Both the position numbers and the translations under genes were made by a program. 64,000 nt of DNA from assembly GCA_031284485.1 (NCBI GenBank), contig JAISZT010000099.1:1-64000 (forward strand), in the 5' to 3' direction. Under the pieces are notes generated by a model. It was not told the origin of the DNA and did not search any database. It was given only the letters and a program-made list of their open reading frames with translations. Positions within the stretch are counted from its first letter, which is position 1, and the number at the start of each line of letters is the position of its first letter. Origin of the DNA: Desulfovibrio sp. GTDB taxonomy: Bacteria; Desulfobacterota; Desulfovibrionia; Desulfovibrionales; Desulfovibrionaceae. Below are positions 1 to 8,101 of the stretch, one piece after another.

Positions 1-102
1 CGAACAAGCGAAGAGCTGTTCTGCTCCACGGGAACAGCTTTGGGCATGGTCACCGCAACCGATGCCCAAGGCTGGTTTGAATACGCTGGATATATAAAAT
101 AA
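1..102 (+). CDS. C-terminal end of an unidentified protein (partial)
   Basis: Frame 1 is open from the window edge to a TAA at 100-102 and gives 33 residues ending in DAQGWFEYAGYIK. The gene starts outside the window. Nothing in this short tail identifies a family. It converges on cbiC, whose stop is 14 bases away. Confidence 0.5.
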   Translation, partial: RTSEELFCSTGTALGMVTATDAQGWFEYAGYIK

Positions 103-115
103 AAGTTAAACCGCT

Positions 116-778
116 CTAGTTGCGTAAACCAAGGGCCAATTCGGCCAGAGCGTTCACGCAGGCCGCCGCCACGGCCGACCCGCCCTTGCGCCCCAGCAGC
201 GTGAAATGCGGCCAGGGACTCCGGTTGAGCAATTCCTTGGACTGGGCGGCATTCACAAACCCTACCGGCATCCCCACAATCAGGGCCGGCGGCAATGCTC
301 CGCCTTCAAGGGCTTCCAGCAGGGCCAGCAGGGCTGTGGGCGCGTTGCCGATGGCAATGACAGCGCTTGCCAGACCTCCTGACTGACGCGCGACCACACT
401 CTCCACAGCGGCGCGGGCGAGCGTGCTGTTGCCGAGGCGGGCCGCGCGCTCAAGACCGGGCAGGGCCATCAGCGGCGTCACGGTGACGCCGAGGGGCTTC
501 ATGCGCCGCATCGGCAGGCCGGCGGCCGCCATGCGCGTGTCCGTATACACAACGCACCCCCGCAAAAGCGCGGCCACGCCGGCTTCAAGCCCTTGCCGGC
601 TCAAGCGCAAATCCGCAATAATGTCCGTATCGCCCAGGGTGTGCACGCAACGCCGGGCAACCTGCCACAGCGCCCCGGAAAAAGGGCGCGGCTCGGGGAT
701 TTCCGCATCAATTATCGCAAAGGAACGGGCCTCAATTTCCCGCGGCGTAGCGGCCGGATCAAGAGTCACTGTCGGCAT
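116..778 (-). CDS. cbiC: Precorrin-8X / cobalt-precorrin-8 methylmutase
   Basis: CbiC/CobH moves the methyl group from C-11 to C-12 of precorrin-8, giving hydrogenobyrinate or cobyrinate in cobalamin synthesis. The 220-residue product has the family's normal length. It carries the early IEARSFAIIDAEI block, the IGNAPTALLALLEAL segment and the late VGMPVGFVNAAQSKELL segment that forms the active-site floor. The open frame runs upstream to 1063, but the ATG at 776-778 (MPTVTL) matches the family N-terminus, and the extra part is a shadow of cbiA. The start lies 20 bases inside the 3' end of cbiA, so the two are probably translationally coupled. No other corrin genes are in this window. Confidence 0.93.
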   Translation of the reverse strand: MPTVTLDPAATPREIEARSFAIIDAEIPEPRPFSGALWQVARRCVHTLGDTDIIADLRLSRQGLEAGVAALLRGCVVYTDTRMAAAGLPMRRMKPLGVTVTPLMALPGLERAARLGNSTLARAAVESVVARQSGGLASAVIAIGNAPTALLALLEALEGGALPPALIVGMPVGFVNAAQSKELLNRSPWPHFTLLGRKGGSAVAAACVNALAELALGLRN

Positions 779-2246
779 GCGTTCTCCCGGACATAAAATT
801 CCGACAAAGGTGCAGCCAGGCTTTCCAGAAGCTCCTGGAGCCTTCCGGGTACAAATGCACCCACGAACCGGCCACGCTGCCCCTGCGGCAGCCTTCCGCG
901 CCAAGCGACGCGCCGCCGCTGTCCCACATCTCCCAGACAGGCAAGGATTCCTGCCCGTCACCGGGCGCGACATCGTCCAATCGCCCGTAATGAAACTCAT
1001 GCCCGCGCGACCAATACGTTTTTTTACCGTCGCCCAGCCAGCCGGGCAAGGCGCGCGTTGCACGATAGCCCAATGCGGTTCTGCGTTTTTGCATAACGCA
1101 GCGCACGGGCAGAATACCGCTCATGGCGTATTCCATACCCTCATGGCGCAGGCTACGCATCAGATACATATACCCGCCGCACTCGCCGTACATGGGCAGC
1201 CCGCGCGTTGCCAGCCGCCGCAAAGCAGCCGGCATGGAAGCATTGTCGGAAAGGGCGCGCGCGTGCAGTTCAGGATACCCGCCGGGGAAGTACAAACCGT
1301 CGCACTCCGGCGGCGCGGCATCCCCAAGGGGTGAAAAAAACACTGTACGCGCCCCCATCTCCTGAAGCAGCGCGGGCAAATCCGCATAACAAAAGCTGAA
1401 GGCCGCGTCTTGGGCAATGCCCACGAGAGGCCCCTTTTGGCCCGGCTTTGCGGGCGGGAAAAAATACCGCCGCGCTGCCGGAATTTCCGGCGCGCCAACC
1501 CTGCCGAGCGGCGCGCCAATCCTGTCAAGCAGCGCGTCCAGGAGGCAGTTCTCTTCCATCCAGTTTCCAAGCTCACGCTGATCAATATTGGGCAGAGCTT
1601 CCGAGGCGTCCACAAGGCCGAGATGCCGGGAAGGCAAATTCGGCGCGCCCTCACGCGGCAAAAGCCCGATCAGGGGCGCTTCTTCCACCATGGCCAGAGC
1701 GTCGCGCAGCAGATCCTTGTGTTTCTCTCCGCCAACGCGCGTGCAGACAATGCCGGCGAATTCCGGCGCGCCGTTGACCGCCCAATGCGCCCAATGCGGT
1801 CGATGCCGCAAAAACCCCTCGGCCAGCGCGGCCACGGACTGCCCCATGCCCCCGACGTCAAGCAGCAGCAATATGGGCAGGTCAAGCATGGCGGCCGTCA
1901 GGGCCGTGCTCGCGGCCCCCCGCGCGCCGCCGTCGTACAAGCCCATTGCCCCTTCAATGACCAACAGGTCGGGACGAGGCAGATCAGGGCAAGAGTGACG
2001 CATGCGATTGACAAGACGGTCAAGGCCGGACGTTTCACCATGTGGTTCGGACATCCAGGCGTCCAGATTCGCCACCGGAGCGCCGGTGATTGCGGCATGG
2101 TAGCTTGTGTCGATGAAATCCGGACCGATTTTGGCCGCCCGCACGACAAGGCCCCTGGCCTTCAGGGCGCACAGCAGGGCCAGGGTGGTCAGCGTTTTAC
2201 CCACATGGCTGGCCGTCCCGCCGACAACAAGCCCCGGCATTGTCAT
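759..2246 (-). CDS. cbiA: Cobyrinic acid a,c-diamide synthase
   Basis: CbiA/CobB uses ATP and glutamine to amidate the a and c side chains of (cobalt-)cobyrinate. Its product is the next intermediate after the CbiC step, so the pair catalyses consecutive reactions. The 495-residue protein begins with a DTB-synthetase-type P-loop (GTASHVGKT, residues 10-18). It ends with a class I glutamine amidotransferase domain with PGGYPELHA near 321, the nucleophile in YGECGGY (Cys356) and the GHEFHYG histidines (about 416-420). ATG at 2244-2246 is used; a second in-frame ATG sits 6 bases downstream. The 3' end overlaps cbiC by 20 bases. Confidence 0.95.
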   Translation of the reverse strand: MTMPGLVVGGTASHVGKTLTTLALLCALKARGLVVRAAKIGPDFIDTSYHAAITGAPVANLDAWMSEPHGETSGLDRLVNRMRHSCPDLPRPDLLVIEGAMGLYDGGARGAASTALTAAMLDLPILLLLDVGGMGQSVAALAEGFLRHRPHWAHWAVNGAPEFAGIVCTRVGGEKHKDLLRDALAMVEEAPLIGLLPREGAPNLPSRHLGLVDASEALPNIDQRELGNWMEENCLLDALLDRIGAPLGRVGAPEIPAARRYFFPPAKPGQKGPLVGIAQDAAFSFCYADLPALLQEMGARTVFFSPLGDAAPPECDGLYFPGGYPELHARALSDNASMPAALRRLATRGLPMYGECGGYMYLMRSLRHEGMEYAMSGILPVRCVMQKRRTALGYRATRALPGWLGDGKKTYWSRGHEFHYGRLDDVAPGDGQESLPVWEMWDSGGASLGAEGCRRGSVAGSWVHLYPEGSRSFWKAWLHLCRNFMSGRTHADSDS

Positions 2247-2277
2247 GGTTGGACCGCTTTTTCCTGAGCGGACATGT

Positions 2278-2514
2278 TCAGCGCACGCGCAGGGCGTTGG
2301 CGATAATATCGGCGTCTTCCTTCGGGCGGGCCTTCACGCCCAGTTCCGCGTTGCCCCCGGAGCAGACAAAGCCCGAAGCGTGCAATGCCACTGTTCCGCC
2401 GGCGAGTATCTGCCCGTAGGGCAGTTGTTCGCGCATATCGCTGTGGTCCACGCGGCGCGGAAAAACAAAAGGCACGGGCTGGCCTGAAAAATCCTCTACA
2501 ATCAAATAATTCAT
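2278..2514 (-). CDS. Small conserved-looking hypothetical protein
   Basis: A 78-residue protein starting MNYLIVEDFSG, with GAGGTG placed about 6 bases before the ATG at 2512-2514. It contains PFVFPRRVDH, an ILAGGTVALHASGFVCSGG segment and a charged C-terminus. It has no signal peptide or membrane segment. It sits 31 bases upstream of cbiA on the same strand and is probably co-transcribed with it. I do not recognise the family. The position suggests a link to the corrin operon, but no residue pattern supports a specific role. The longer open frame to 2625 lacks a ribosome binding site at its first codon. Confidence 0.6.
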   Translation of the reverse strand: MNYLIVEDFSGQPVPFVFPRRVDHSDMREQLPYGQILAGGTVALHASGFVCSGGNAELGVKARPKEDADIIANALRVR

Positions 2515-2608
2515 ACTCTTCACCTCATTGACGCCGTAACGCCTTTCAGGCACATATCTGGTGTTTCGACAATGGATAAACACCCCAACCGCAACCAAGG
2601 AGTATCCC

Positions 2609-3034
2609 ATGCCCAGAACACTCATCGCCTTTGTCCTGTGTTCCCTTTTTATCGCAAGCCCTGTTTTTGCTCAACAGCTTTACCCGAAAAAAGAACTGAA
2701 AACATGGGATCGCGAAAAAGTCGGAGGCGGAGAAGGAACGCTGTACGGCAAGTTTTCCTTTACCCGCAACGACACCACAAAGGAAGACGCCATCAAGGAA
2801 ATCGGCTGGATGACGCTGCAGCCCGGCGCGTCCATCGGCATGCACAAGCATGAAAATAATGAAGACGCCTATATCATTGTCAAGGGCAAGGGCGTCTTCA
2901 CCGACTCGACGGGCAAGGAAACGCGCGTCAAAGCCGGCGATATCACCATCGCCAGAAAGGGCGAGTCCCACGCCCTCAAAAACACGGGCAAAAAGCCGCT
3001 TATCTTTCTGGACGTTGTCGCGGCGCAACAGTAA
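2609..3034 (+). CDS. Exported cupin-domain protein
   Basis: A 141-residue protein with an N-terminal Sec signal peptide (hydrophobic stretch after MPRTLIAF, likely cleavage after VFAQ) followed by one cupin_2 beta-barrel. The first cupin motif is visible as PGASIGMHKHENNEDAYIIV and the second as GDITIARKGESHALKNTG. The His, His, Glu and later His ligands expected for a bound metal are present. AAGGAG lies 6 bases before the ATG at 2609; an upstream in-frame ATG at 2561 lacks one. The substrate cannot be told from sequence. The gene stands alone, divergent from the small gene at 2278-2514 and convergent with mltG. Confidence 0.85.
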   Translation: MPRTLIAFVLCSLFIASPVFAQQLYPKKELKTWDREKVGGGEGTLYGKFSFTRNDTTKEDAIKEIGWMTLQPGASIGMHKHENNEDAYIIVKGKGVFTDSTGKETRVKAGDITIARKGESHALKNTGKKPLIFLDVVAAQQ

Positions 3035-3061
3035 CGCCGCCCCGCATCACGCCGCTTCGCC

Positions 3062-4123
3062 CTACCGCGCGGAGCGGCGGTTTTGCAGATAGCGCCGCAC
3101 GGCGCGGTTGTGATCCGCAAGATTGGTGGTGAACTCGTGCGCCCCGCCGTCCTTCACAGCGACAAAATACAAAAAATCGTGTTCTTCCGGGCGCACCGCC
3201 GCCGACAGCGCGGCCGCGCCGAAAGAGCAGATCGGCCCCGGCGGCAGTCCGGGGCGCTGGTAGGTGTTGTAGGGGTTGGCCGCGTCGTCCAGGTGTCTGC
3301 GCTGCAAATTGCCGCCAAAGGCCGCCCCAAGACCATAAATAACAGTGGGATCGGCCTGCAGGAGCATCCGTTTTTCAAGCCTGTTGCGGTACACGCCGGC
3401 CACGCGCGCCCGCTCGGCCTCAATCGCGGTTTCCTTTTCCACTATTGAAGCCAGAATAACCCACCGCATGAGCGTTTCCGCGTCGGGCTTTACGGCGTTT
3501 GGCCAGACGGAGGCGGCCTTGCGCCAAAAATTGTCCACAAGCCGCCCGACCACCGCGCAGGCCTGGGCAGCGTTGCGGACGCCGTCGGCATTGTCCGGAT
3601 CGTCCGGCTTTTTGAGCAGGTAGGTGTCCGGCATCAGAAAACCTTCCGCCGTGGCAAAGGGAATACCGTACCGGCGCAGAAAATCCCTGTCCGCAATCAC
3701 ATCACGGAAATTCTCAAAACGCACAAAACCGGCGGCCTCCAGCAAACGCCCGGTCTGCCACCACGTCAGACCTTCCGGCACTGTGACGCGGTGCAGCACA
3801 GGCTTGCCGTTGACCAGTTCATCCAGCACCTTTTCCGGCAGCCAGCCGGTGTTCAGGGCAAAGCGCCCGGCCTGCAGGCGATTGTCCTGTTGCGTGCAGC
3901 GCGCCAGCAGACCAAATTTACGGGCGTCGGTCACAAGGCCCTTTCTGACCAGTTCCGCGGCAATTTCGGCAAAACGCGCGCCGGGAGGAACGTCAAAGTG
4001 CACTTCAACACCGGGCGTTGCCGGTGGAGTGTTCAAAAAGGCCCGCGCCTCGCGCCACAGCCACAGACCAGCCGGCAACACGATGATCAGGCCCAGGGCC
4101 AACGCAATGCGCGCGATTTTCAT
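3062..4123 (-). CDS. mltG: Endolytic murein transglycosylase MltG (YceG-like)
   Basis: MltG cleaves nascent glycan strands at the inner membrane and sets peptidoglycan chain length. The 353-residue protein has a single N-terminal membrane anchor (about residues 5-23), a LysM-like segment, and the YceG core. The core includes EGFLMPDTY (about 160-168), the catalytic block ASIVEKET with the expected Glu near residue 229, and QADPTVIYGLG and NPYNTYQRPGLPPGPI. Length is normal for the family. The ATG overlaps the ruvX stop by 4 bases, so it is the last gene of a trpS-ruvX-mltG run. Confidence 0.95.
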   Translation of the reverse strand: MKIARIALALGLIIVLPAGLWLWREARAFLNTPPATPGVEVHFDVPPGARFAEIAAELVRKGLVTDARKFGLLARCTQQDNRLQAGRFALNTGWLPEKVLDELVNGKPVLHRVTVPEGLTWWQTGRLLEAAGFVRFENFRDVIADRDFLRRYGIPFATAEGFLMPDTYLLKKPDDPDNADGVRNAAQACAVVGRLVDNFWRKAASVWPNAVKPDAETLMRWVILASIVEKETAIEAERARVAGVYRNRLEKRMLLQADPTVIYGLGAAFGGNLQRRHLDDAANPYNTYQRPGLPPGPICSFGAAALSAAVRPEEHDFLYFVAVKDGGAHEFTTNLADHNRAVRRYLQNRRSAR

Positions 4124-4557
4124 GCCGACACCCGATGTTCGGACGGCAAAGCCAGAAACGAGGCCAGAATGCGGACGGCGGCCTGCTGATCAAGCACGGC
4201 CTTGCACCTGCGCGGAGCCAGACCGGCTTCTTTCAGATCGGCCCGGGCCTCTTCCGAACTCAGCAATTCGGACATGAAGAACACGGGCAGGGCGACGCGG
4301 CGCTTGAGGCGCTCCGTCACGTTGCGCACCTGCCGCGTGGTCAGGCTTTCCCCGCCGTCGGGCAGCACGGGCAAACCCATGACAACGCCGCCGGCCCCCT
4401 GGGCCGTGATTTTGTCGGCAAGGGCCGCCAGCAGGGCTTTACGACCGGTGAAATCCCGCAAACGCAACGTCGCCAGCGGAAAGGCAATGCGTTCTTCCGG
4501 ATCGGACACGGCCAGTCCCACGCGGGCCAGCCCGTAATCAACGCCGACAAACTTCAA
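4120..4557 (-). CDS. ruvX: RuvX/YqgF-family Holliday-junction resolvase-like nuclease
   Basis: A 145-residue RNase H-fold protein of the YqgF family, associated with Holliday junction resolution and pre-16S rRNA 5' processing. The N-terminal FVGVDYGLARVGLAVSD supplies the first catalytic Asp. VVMGLPVLPDGG and the C-terminal KAVLDQQAAVRIL carry the other family signatures. The best start is TTG at 4555-4557, four bases after the trpS stop. The family begins right at this point, and the preceding in-frame codons are trpS shadow. Low initiation may therefore depend on trpS translation. Confidence 0.9.
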   Translation of the reverse strand: MKFVGVDYGLARVGLAVSDPEERIAFPLATLRLRDFTGRKALLAALADKITAQGAGGVVMGLPVLPDGGESLTTRQVRNVTERLKRRVALPVFFMSELLSSEEARADLKEAGLAPRRCKAVLDQQAAVRILASFLALPSEHRVSA

Positions 4558-4561
4558 CGGA

Positions 4562-5548
4562 TCAAAGTCCCATCTTTTGCCGCACGATGTCCATGGTGGC
4601 GAAAGCGGCGGCGCGCGCTTGCTCGTTGCCGACCGCAAGAACATCCTCCGCCATTCCCGGCTTTGCCGTGAAGCGCTCACGGCGTTCGTGCAGCGGCCCC
4701 AGAAACACTTCCAGATTTTTCAGAAATATTTTTTTGCAGTCCACGCAGCCAAGACCCGCGCATACGCAGCCGGAGCGGATGTCGGCTTGCTCCTGTGCTG
4801 TTGAAAGCAGCACGTGATAGGGAAAAAGATTGCACACGTCGGGATTGCCGGGGTCAGTTTTGCGCAGACGCGCCTTGTCCGTGAACATGCCGCGCACTTT
4901 CTCCCTGATGTCTTCAAAGCTGTCCGAAAGAAAAATGCCGTTATTATAGCTTTTGGACATCTTGCGCCCGTCAAGCCCCGGACACCTGGCCGCCGGGGTG
5001 AGCAGGGCCTGCGGCTCGGGGAAGATGTTGCCGTAATAGCTGTTGAAGCGTCGCGCGATTTCGCGGGTCAGCTCCATATGCGGGAGCTGGTCTTCCCCCA
5101 CCGGCACCCCGTAAGGCCGGTACATGAGAATATCGGCGGCCATCAGCACCGGATAGCAGAGAAAACCGGCGTTGCCCAGGTCTTTGCCGCTGATCTGCTG
5201 TTGCTGTTCCTTGTATGTCGGGTTGCGTTCAAGCCAGGAAACCGGCGTTATCATGGACAGCAGCAGAGAAAGCTCCGCTGTTTCCTTTATTGAGGACTGG
5301 CGGAAAACAACGCACTGCTCCGGATCAATGCCGGCGGCCACCCAATCCTTGATCATCTCCTGAATGTTGTGGCCTATGCGCGAAGTATCCGCAAAATCGC
5401 TGGTCAACGCGTGCCAGTCCGCAACAAAAAAGTAGGCTTTCGCGCTTTTCTGCAACTCGACCCAGTTTTTCAGCACTCCGAAGTAGTGCCCCAGGTGCAA
5501 TGGCCCGGTGGGGCGCATGCCCGAAGCCGCCCTCTTTTCTTCACTCAT
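4562..5548 (-). CDS. trpS: Tryptophanyl-tRNA synthetase with a probable Fe-S cluster motif
   Basis: Class I synthetase charging tRNA-Trp. The 328-residue protein has GPLHLGH (HIGH-type, residues 15-21) and KMSKS (196-200). The C-terminal tRNA-binding region carries four cysteines spaced C239-x21-C261-x6-C268-x2-C271, plus an extra Cys263. This closely matches the C-x22-C-x6-C-x2-C motif that binds a 4Fe-4S cluster in Thermotoga maritima TrpRS. It heads the trpS-ruvX-mltG run and follows the M50 protease gene with 35 bases between. The cluster assignment is inferred from spacing. Confidence 0.96.
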   Translation of the reverse strand: MSEEKRAASGMRPTGPLHLGHYFGVLKNWVELQKSAKAYFFVADWHALTSDFADTSRIGHNIQEMIKDWVAAGIDPEQCVVFRQSSIKETAELSLLLSMITPVSWLERNPTYKEQQQQISGKDLGNAGFLCYPVLMAADILMYRPYGVPVGEDQLPHMELTREIARRFNSYYGNIFPEPQALLTPAARCPGLDGRKMSKSYNNGIFLSDSFEDIREKVRGMFTDKARLRKTDPGNPDVCNLFPYHVLLSTAQEQADIRSGCVCAGLGCVDCKKIFLKNLEVFLGPLHERRERFTAKPGMAEDVLAVGNEQARAAAFATMDIVRQKMGL

Positions 5549-5583
5549 GAATACGCCCCGCAGGGTTTCAGCCCGGCTGAATG

Positions 5584-6255
5584 CTACAGTCCAAGCAAGG
5601 AATAATATCCCCGAACGCTGCCGAAAACCAGCGGGCCGAGAACCTTGCCCAGCAAACCGGAAAACAGCAACAACAAAAGAATAACAAAGCCGTAACGCTC
5701 AAGGCGCATAAATTGCCGCCCCGCCTCGCCCGGCAGAAACCAGGACAACACCTTGCTGCCGTCCAGCGGCGGTATGGGCAGCATGTTCAGCCAGCCCAGA
5801 CCGAAATTTATCACAACGCCCGCCTGCAGTGAAGACAGGGCGAACGTATACTCGACGCTGTCCCGCCATTGCTCGTAGGGCAGAAATTCCAGGGTCAGGC
5901 GCAGAATCACGCCAAAGGCCAGCCCCAGCAAAAAATTCGTCACCGGCCCGGCAAGGGCCACGAGCATCATGTCCTTCATGGGATTGCGGAAATAGCGCGG
6001 ATTTACCGGAACAGGCTTTGCCCAGCCGAAGACGAAAGAGCCGGACAGGCTTGTCAGCCCGAACACCAGAAGCCCCATCGGGTCAATGTGCGGCAGGGGA
6101 TTGAGCGACAGGCGGCCAAGGGCGGCGGCCGTGGGGTCGCCGCGCCGCCAGGCCACATAGCCGTGGGCCACTTCGTGCAGGATGATGCCCAGAAGAGCGG
6201 GAACGGCGGCTATTGACAGCGTGTGGAGCGCCTGGGAAAAATCAGTGTTCAGCAT
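5584..6255 (-). CDS. Site-2-protease-family (M50) membrane metalloprotease
   Basis: A 223-residue integral membrane protein of the short YwhC/SREBPS2P-like M50 subgroup. The zinc motif HEVAH is at residues 27-31, inside the first hydrophobic segment, with the family's GYVAWRRGDPTA following. The third ligand region is NMLPIPPLDGSK near residues 157-168. About five hydrophobic segments can be seen, and no PDZ domain. In D. desulfuricans-type genomes such short M50 proteins are commonly next to trpS, which is the case here. The substrate is unknown. Confidence 0.88.
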   Translation of the reverse strand: MLNTDFSQALHTLSIAAVPALLGIILHEVAHGYVAWRRGDPTAAALGRLSLNPLPHIDPMGLLVFGLTSLSGSFVFGWAKPVPVNPRYFRNPMKDMMLVALAGPVTNFLLGLAFGVILRLTLEFLPYEQWRDSVEYTFALSSLQAGVVINFGLGWLNMLPIPPLDGSKVLSWFLPGEAGRQFMRLERYGFVILLLLLFSGLLGKVLGPLVFGSVRGYYSLLGL

Positions 6256-6394
6256 TGATTGTATGTACCATCAGGCGACGACGGTGGCAAGACGCGAAAA
6301 ACGCCATAAGGAACAGCGGATTTCCAGCACGGACACAACCGAAAGATGCATGGCGGCCATGACCGGACCGCCGGCCCGGGCGGCAACGCGCCCT

Positions 6395-6631
6395 CTATCC
6401 GGTGGATCCGACCTTACGCACCAGCAGTTCGTCGTCAGGCCATATCCGCCTGTCCGGCGTCAGCAATTCGCCATTGCGCGCCACAAGGGCGCATTCCTCC
6501 TGCAAGTTCAGCGCCGCCAGCAGTTGGCGCGAAGTTTTGGGACGCGGCAATAACAGCACCGCGTCCTCCGGCTGCAAGCGCACGGTCACATAGGCGCCCT
6601 CATATTCCGTTTTCACTGTTGTTTCCGGCAT
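6395..6631 (-). CDS. ThiS/MoaD-like beta-grasp protein
   Basis: A 78-residue protein with the order expected for a ThiS/MoaD sulfur-carrier fold: initial strands (YEGAYVTVRLQ), the helix SRQLLAALNLQEECALVARNG, the loop LLTPDRRIWPDDELLVRKV, and a short tail. The last residues are VGSTG rather than the Gly-Gly end that is adenylated and thiocarboxylated in true carriers, so activity as a carrier is uncertain. It lies 16 bases downstream of the membrane-protein gene and belongs to the rnhA-gate-protein run. No thiG, thiF or moaE homologue is nearby to give a pathway. Confidence 0.7.
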   Translation of the reverse strand: MPETTVKTEYEGAYVTVRLQPEDAVLLLPRPKTSRQLLAALNLQEECALVARNGELLTPDRRIWPDDELLVRKVGSTG

Positions 6632-6647
6632 GCCCCCTCCCGCGCAT

Positions 6648-7604
6648 TCACCCGCAATAATAATACAGCGCCGTCACCAGCGCCATGCTCACGGCCCGCA
6701 AGACCTGATTGGCCAAAACTAGCCGCAGGGCCTGCCCAGGGCGAAAAAACCCCGAATAGGCGGGCAACTGATGGCGCAGGGCGCGCATGGGCGTGGAAAG
6801 AATATTGCCCACCAGCAGCGCCAGCACCACATCGCGCGCCGTCAGCGCCCCAACATGCAACGCGCCGCCCGCCGCCCCCAGAGCCGCGCCGAACTCCGCC
6901 GCCAGATGCAGGGCAATAATGCCCATAGCCTGCGGCTTCAAAAAAGCAAGCCATTCCATGTGCGCCGACAGCCACACCTCCGCCGCCTGGAACGCCCCGC
7001 AGCGTTGCAGGACGTACATGAGAACGTATACAGGCACGGTAAAACAGACAAGTTTCGGCAAGCGGCGCAAAAAACGCCGCCACGCCGCGCCCAAGGCCGC
7101 TTGCCGGTCAAAACCCCTGTCCGGCATCTCCGCCGCCCTGTTTTGCCCCGTTTGCGGCTTGTCGAGCAGACAACGCGCCAGCAGCACGGTGAACCCCGTG
7201 CGCCCGACCGCGGCCAGCAGGGTCAGCGCTACATAGAGCAGAGCGGGCGCTCCGATGGCGGGCCAGATGAGCAGAAAAATCGCCGGAGTGTGCACAAGAT
7301 AGGCGGGCAGGCTGTTGAACAGGTTGGCCAGCATCAATTCCCTGCCGGACAGGCGCCCCGCTTCGCGGCTTTCGGCCAGCAGCCCGTTGGCCGCAGCCGG
7401 GGAAACAAAAGCCAGGGCAAAGGCGGCCCCGACCTCCTCACGCAGATGCGCCGCACGGGCCAGGGGCGCGGCAAGCGCGGCCAACGGCCGCGTCCAGCGC
7501 AGGGCTTCCAGCACATTGGCGGCCAGCAGACCGACGGCCATACCAAGAACCAGACGAGTCAGAGGCCAGCCAAGACCCTGCCAGAGTTCGGCCAATTGCG
7601 TCAT
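6648..7604 (-). CDS. Nucleoside-recognition/gate-domain membrane protein
   Basis: A 318-residue protein with about eight hydrophobic segments. It resembles the gate (nucleoside recognition) domain proteins related to spore maturation proteins and to FeoB. The repeats are seen as FALAFVSPAAANGLLAES...LFNSLPAYL in the first half and IIALHLAAEFGAALGAAGGAL...LVGNILSTPMRALRHQLP in the second, which fits an internal two-fold arrangement. The start chosen is ATG 7602-7604, overlapping the rnhA stop by 4 bases; the frame is open further up but only as an rnhA shadow. The transported or sensed ligand is unknown. Confidence 0.75.
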   Translation of the reverse strand: MTQLAELWQGLGWPLTRLVLGMAVGLLAANVLEALRWTRPLAALAAPLARAAHLREEVGAAFALAFVSPAAANGLLAESREAGRLSGRELMLANLFNSLPAYLVHTPAIFLLIWPAIGAPALLYVALTLLAAVGRTGFTVLLARCLLDKPQTGQNRAAEMPDRGFDRQAALGAAWRRFLRRLPKLVCFTVPVYVLMYVLQRCGAFQAAEVWLSAHMEWLAFLKPQAMGIIALHLAAEFGAALGAAGGALHVGALTARDVVLALLVGNILSTPMRALRHQLPAYSGFFRPGQALRLVLANQVLRAVSMALVTALYYYCG

Positions 7605-8098
7605 GCCCGGCCCGGCGCAAGGGGCGCGGGGACAAAACCCGGATCGGGCGGCAAGTCCGCCCTCGCGGCATACTTCCCGGCCAGCGCGTCGCAACGCTCG
7701 TTTTCCGCATGGCCGCTGTGTCCGCGCAGCCAGTGAAAACGCACCTTGTGCCGCGCCAGCAGCGGCGTCAGTTGCTGCCACAAGTCCACGTTCCTGACCG
7801 GTTTTTTGTCGGATTTGACCCAGTTTTTAGCCTGCCATGCGACAAGCCAGCCCTTTTCAACCGCATTGCGGACATATTGCGAGTCCGTATACAGGTTTAC
7901 CGCGCACGACTCTGTCAACGCGGACAAAGCTTCAAGCACGGCAACGAGTTCCATCCGGTTATTGGTTGTCGCGGCAAATCCGCCCGCCATCTCTCTGCGG
8001 TGCTCCGTGTCTTCAAGACGCAATACAGCGGCCCATCCGCCGGGGCCGGGATTGCCCAGGCACGCGCCGTCCGTATGGATAACAACTTTTTTCATCAT
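7601..8098 (-). CDS. rnhA: Ribonuclease HI
   Basis: RNase HI degrades RNA in RNA/DNA hybrids. The 165-residue protein has the four acidic residues of the fold: Asp in IHTDGACLGNPG, Glu in NNRMELVA, Asp in LYTDSQYV and Asp in ENERCDALA. It also has the substrate-handle region AWQAKNWVKSDKKPVRN and the catalytic-loop His in GHSGH. A C-terminal extension of about 15 residues is proline-rich. The gene sits 3 bases after the ahcY stop codon region and overlaps the next gene by 4 bases. Confidence 0.96.
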   Translation of the reverse strand: MMKKVVIHTDGACLGNPGPGGWAAVLRLEDTEHRREMAGGFAATTNNRMELVAVLEALSALTESCAVNLYTDSQYVRNAVEKGWLVAWQAKNWVKSDKKPVRNVDLWQQLTPLLARHKVRFHWLRGHSGHAENERCDALAGKYAARADLPPDPGFVPAPLAPGRA

Positions 8099-8101
8099 CG
8101 C

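Noticed and set aside
116-1063. 315-residue reading frame extending cbiC upstream
   Set aside because: The first 95 residues are an out-of-frame reading of cbiA, and the family begins at the ATG 776-778.
423-1334. 303-residue plus-strand frame opposite cbiC and cbiA
   Set aside because: It is a GC-rich antisense shadow with no start signal and no recognisable domain.
6256-6394. 29-codon frame downstream of the ThiS-like gene
   Set aside because: No ribosome binding site and no similarity; treated as a non-coding gap.
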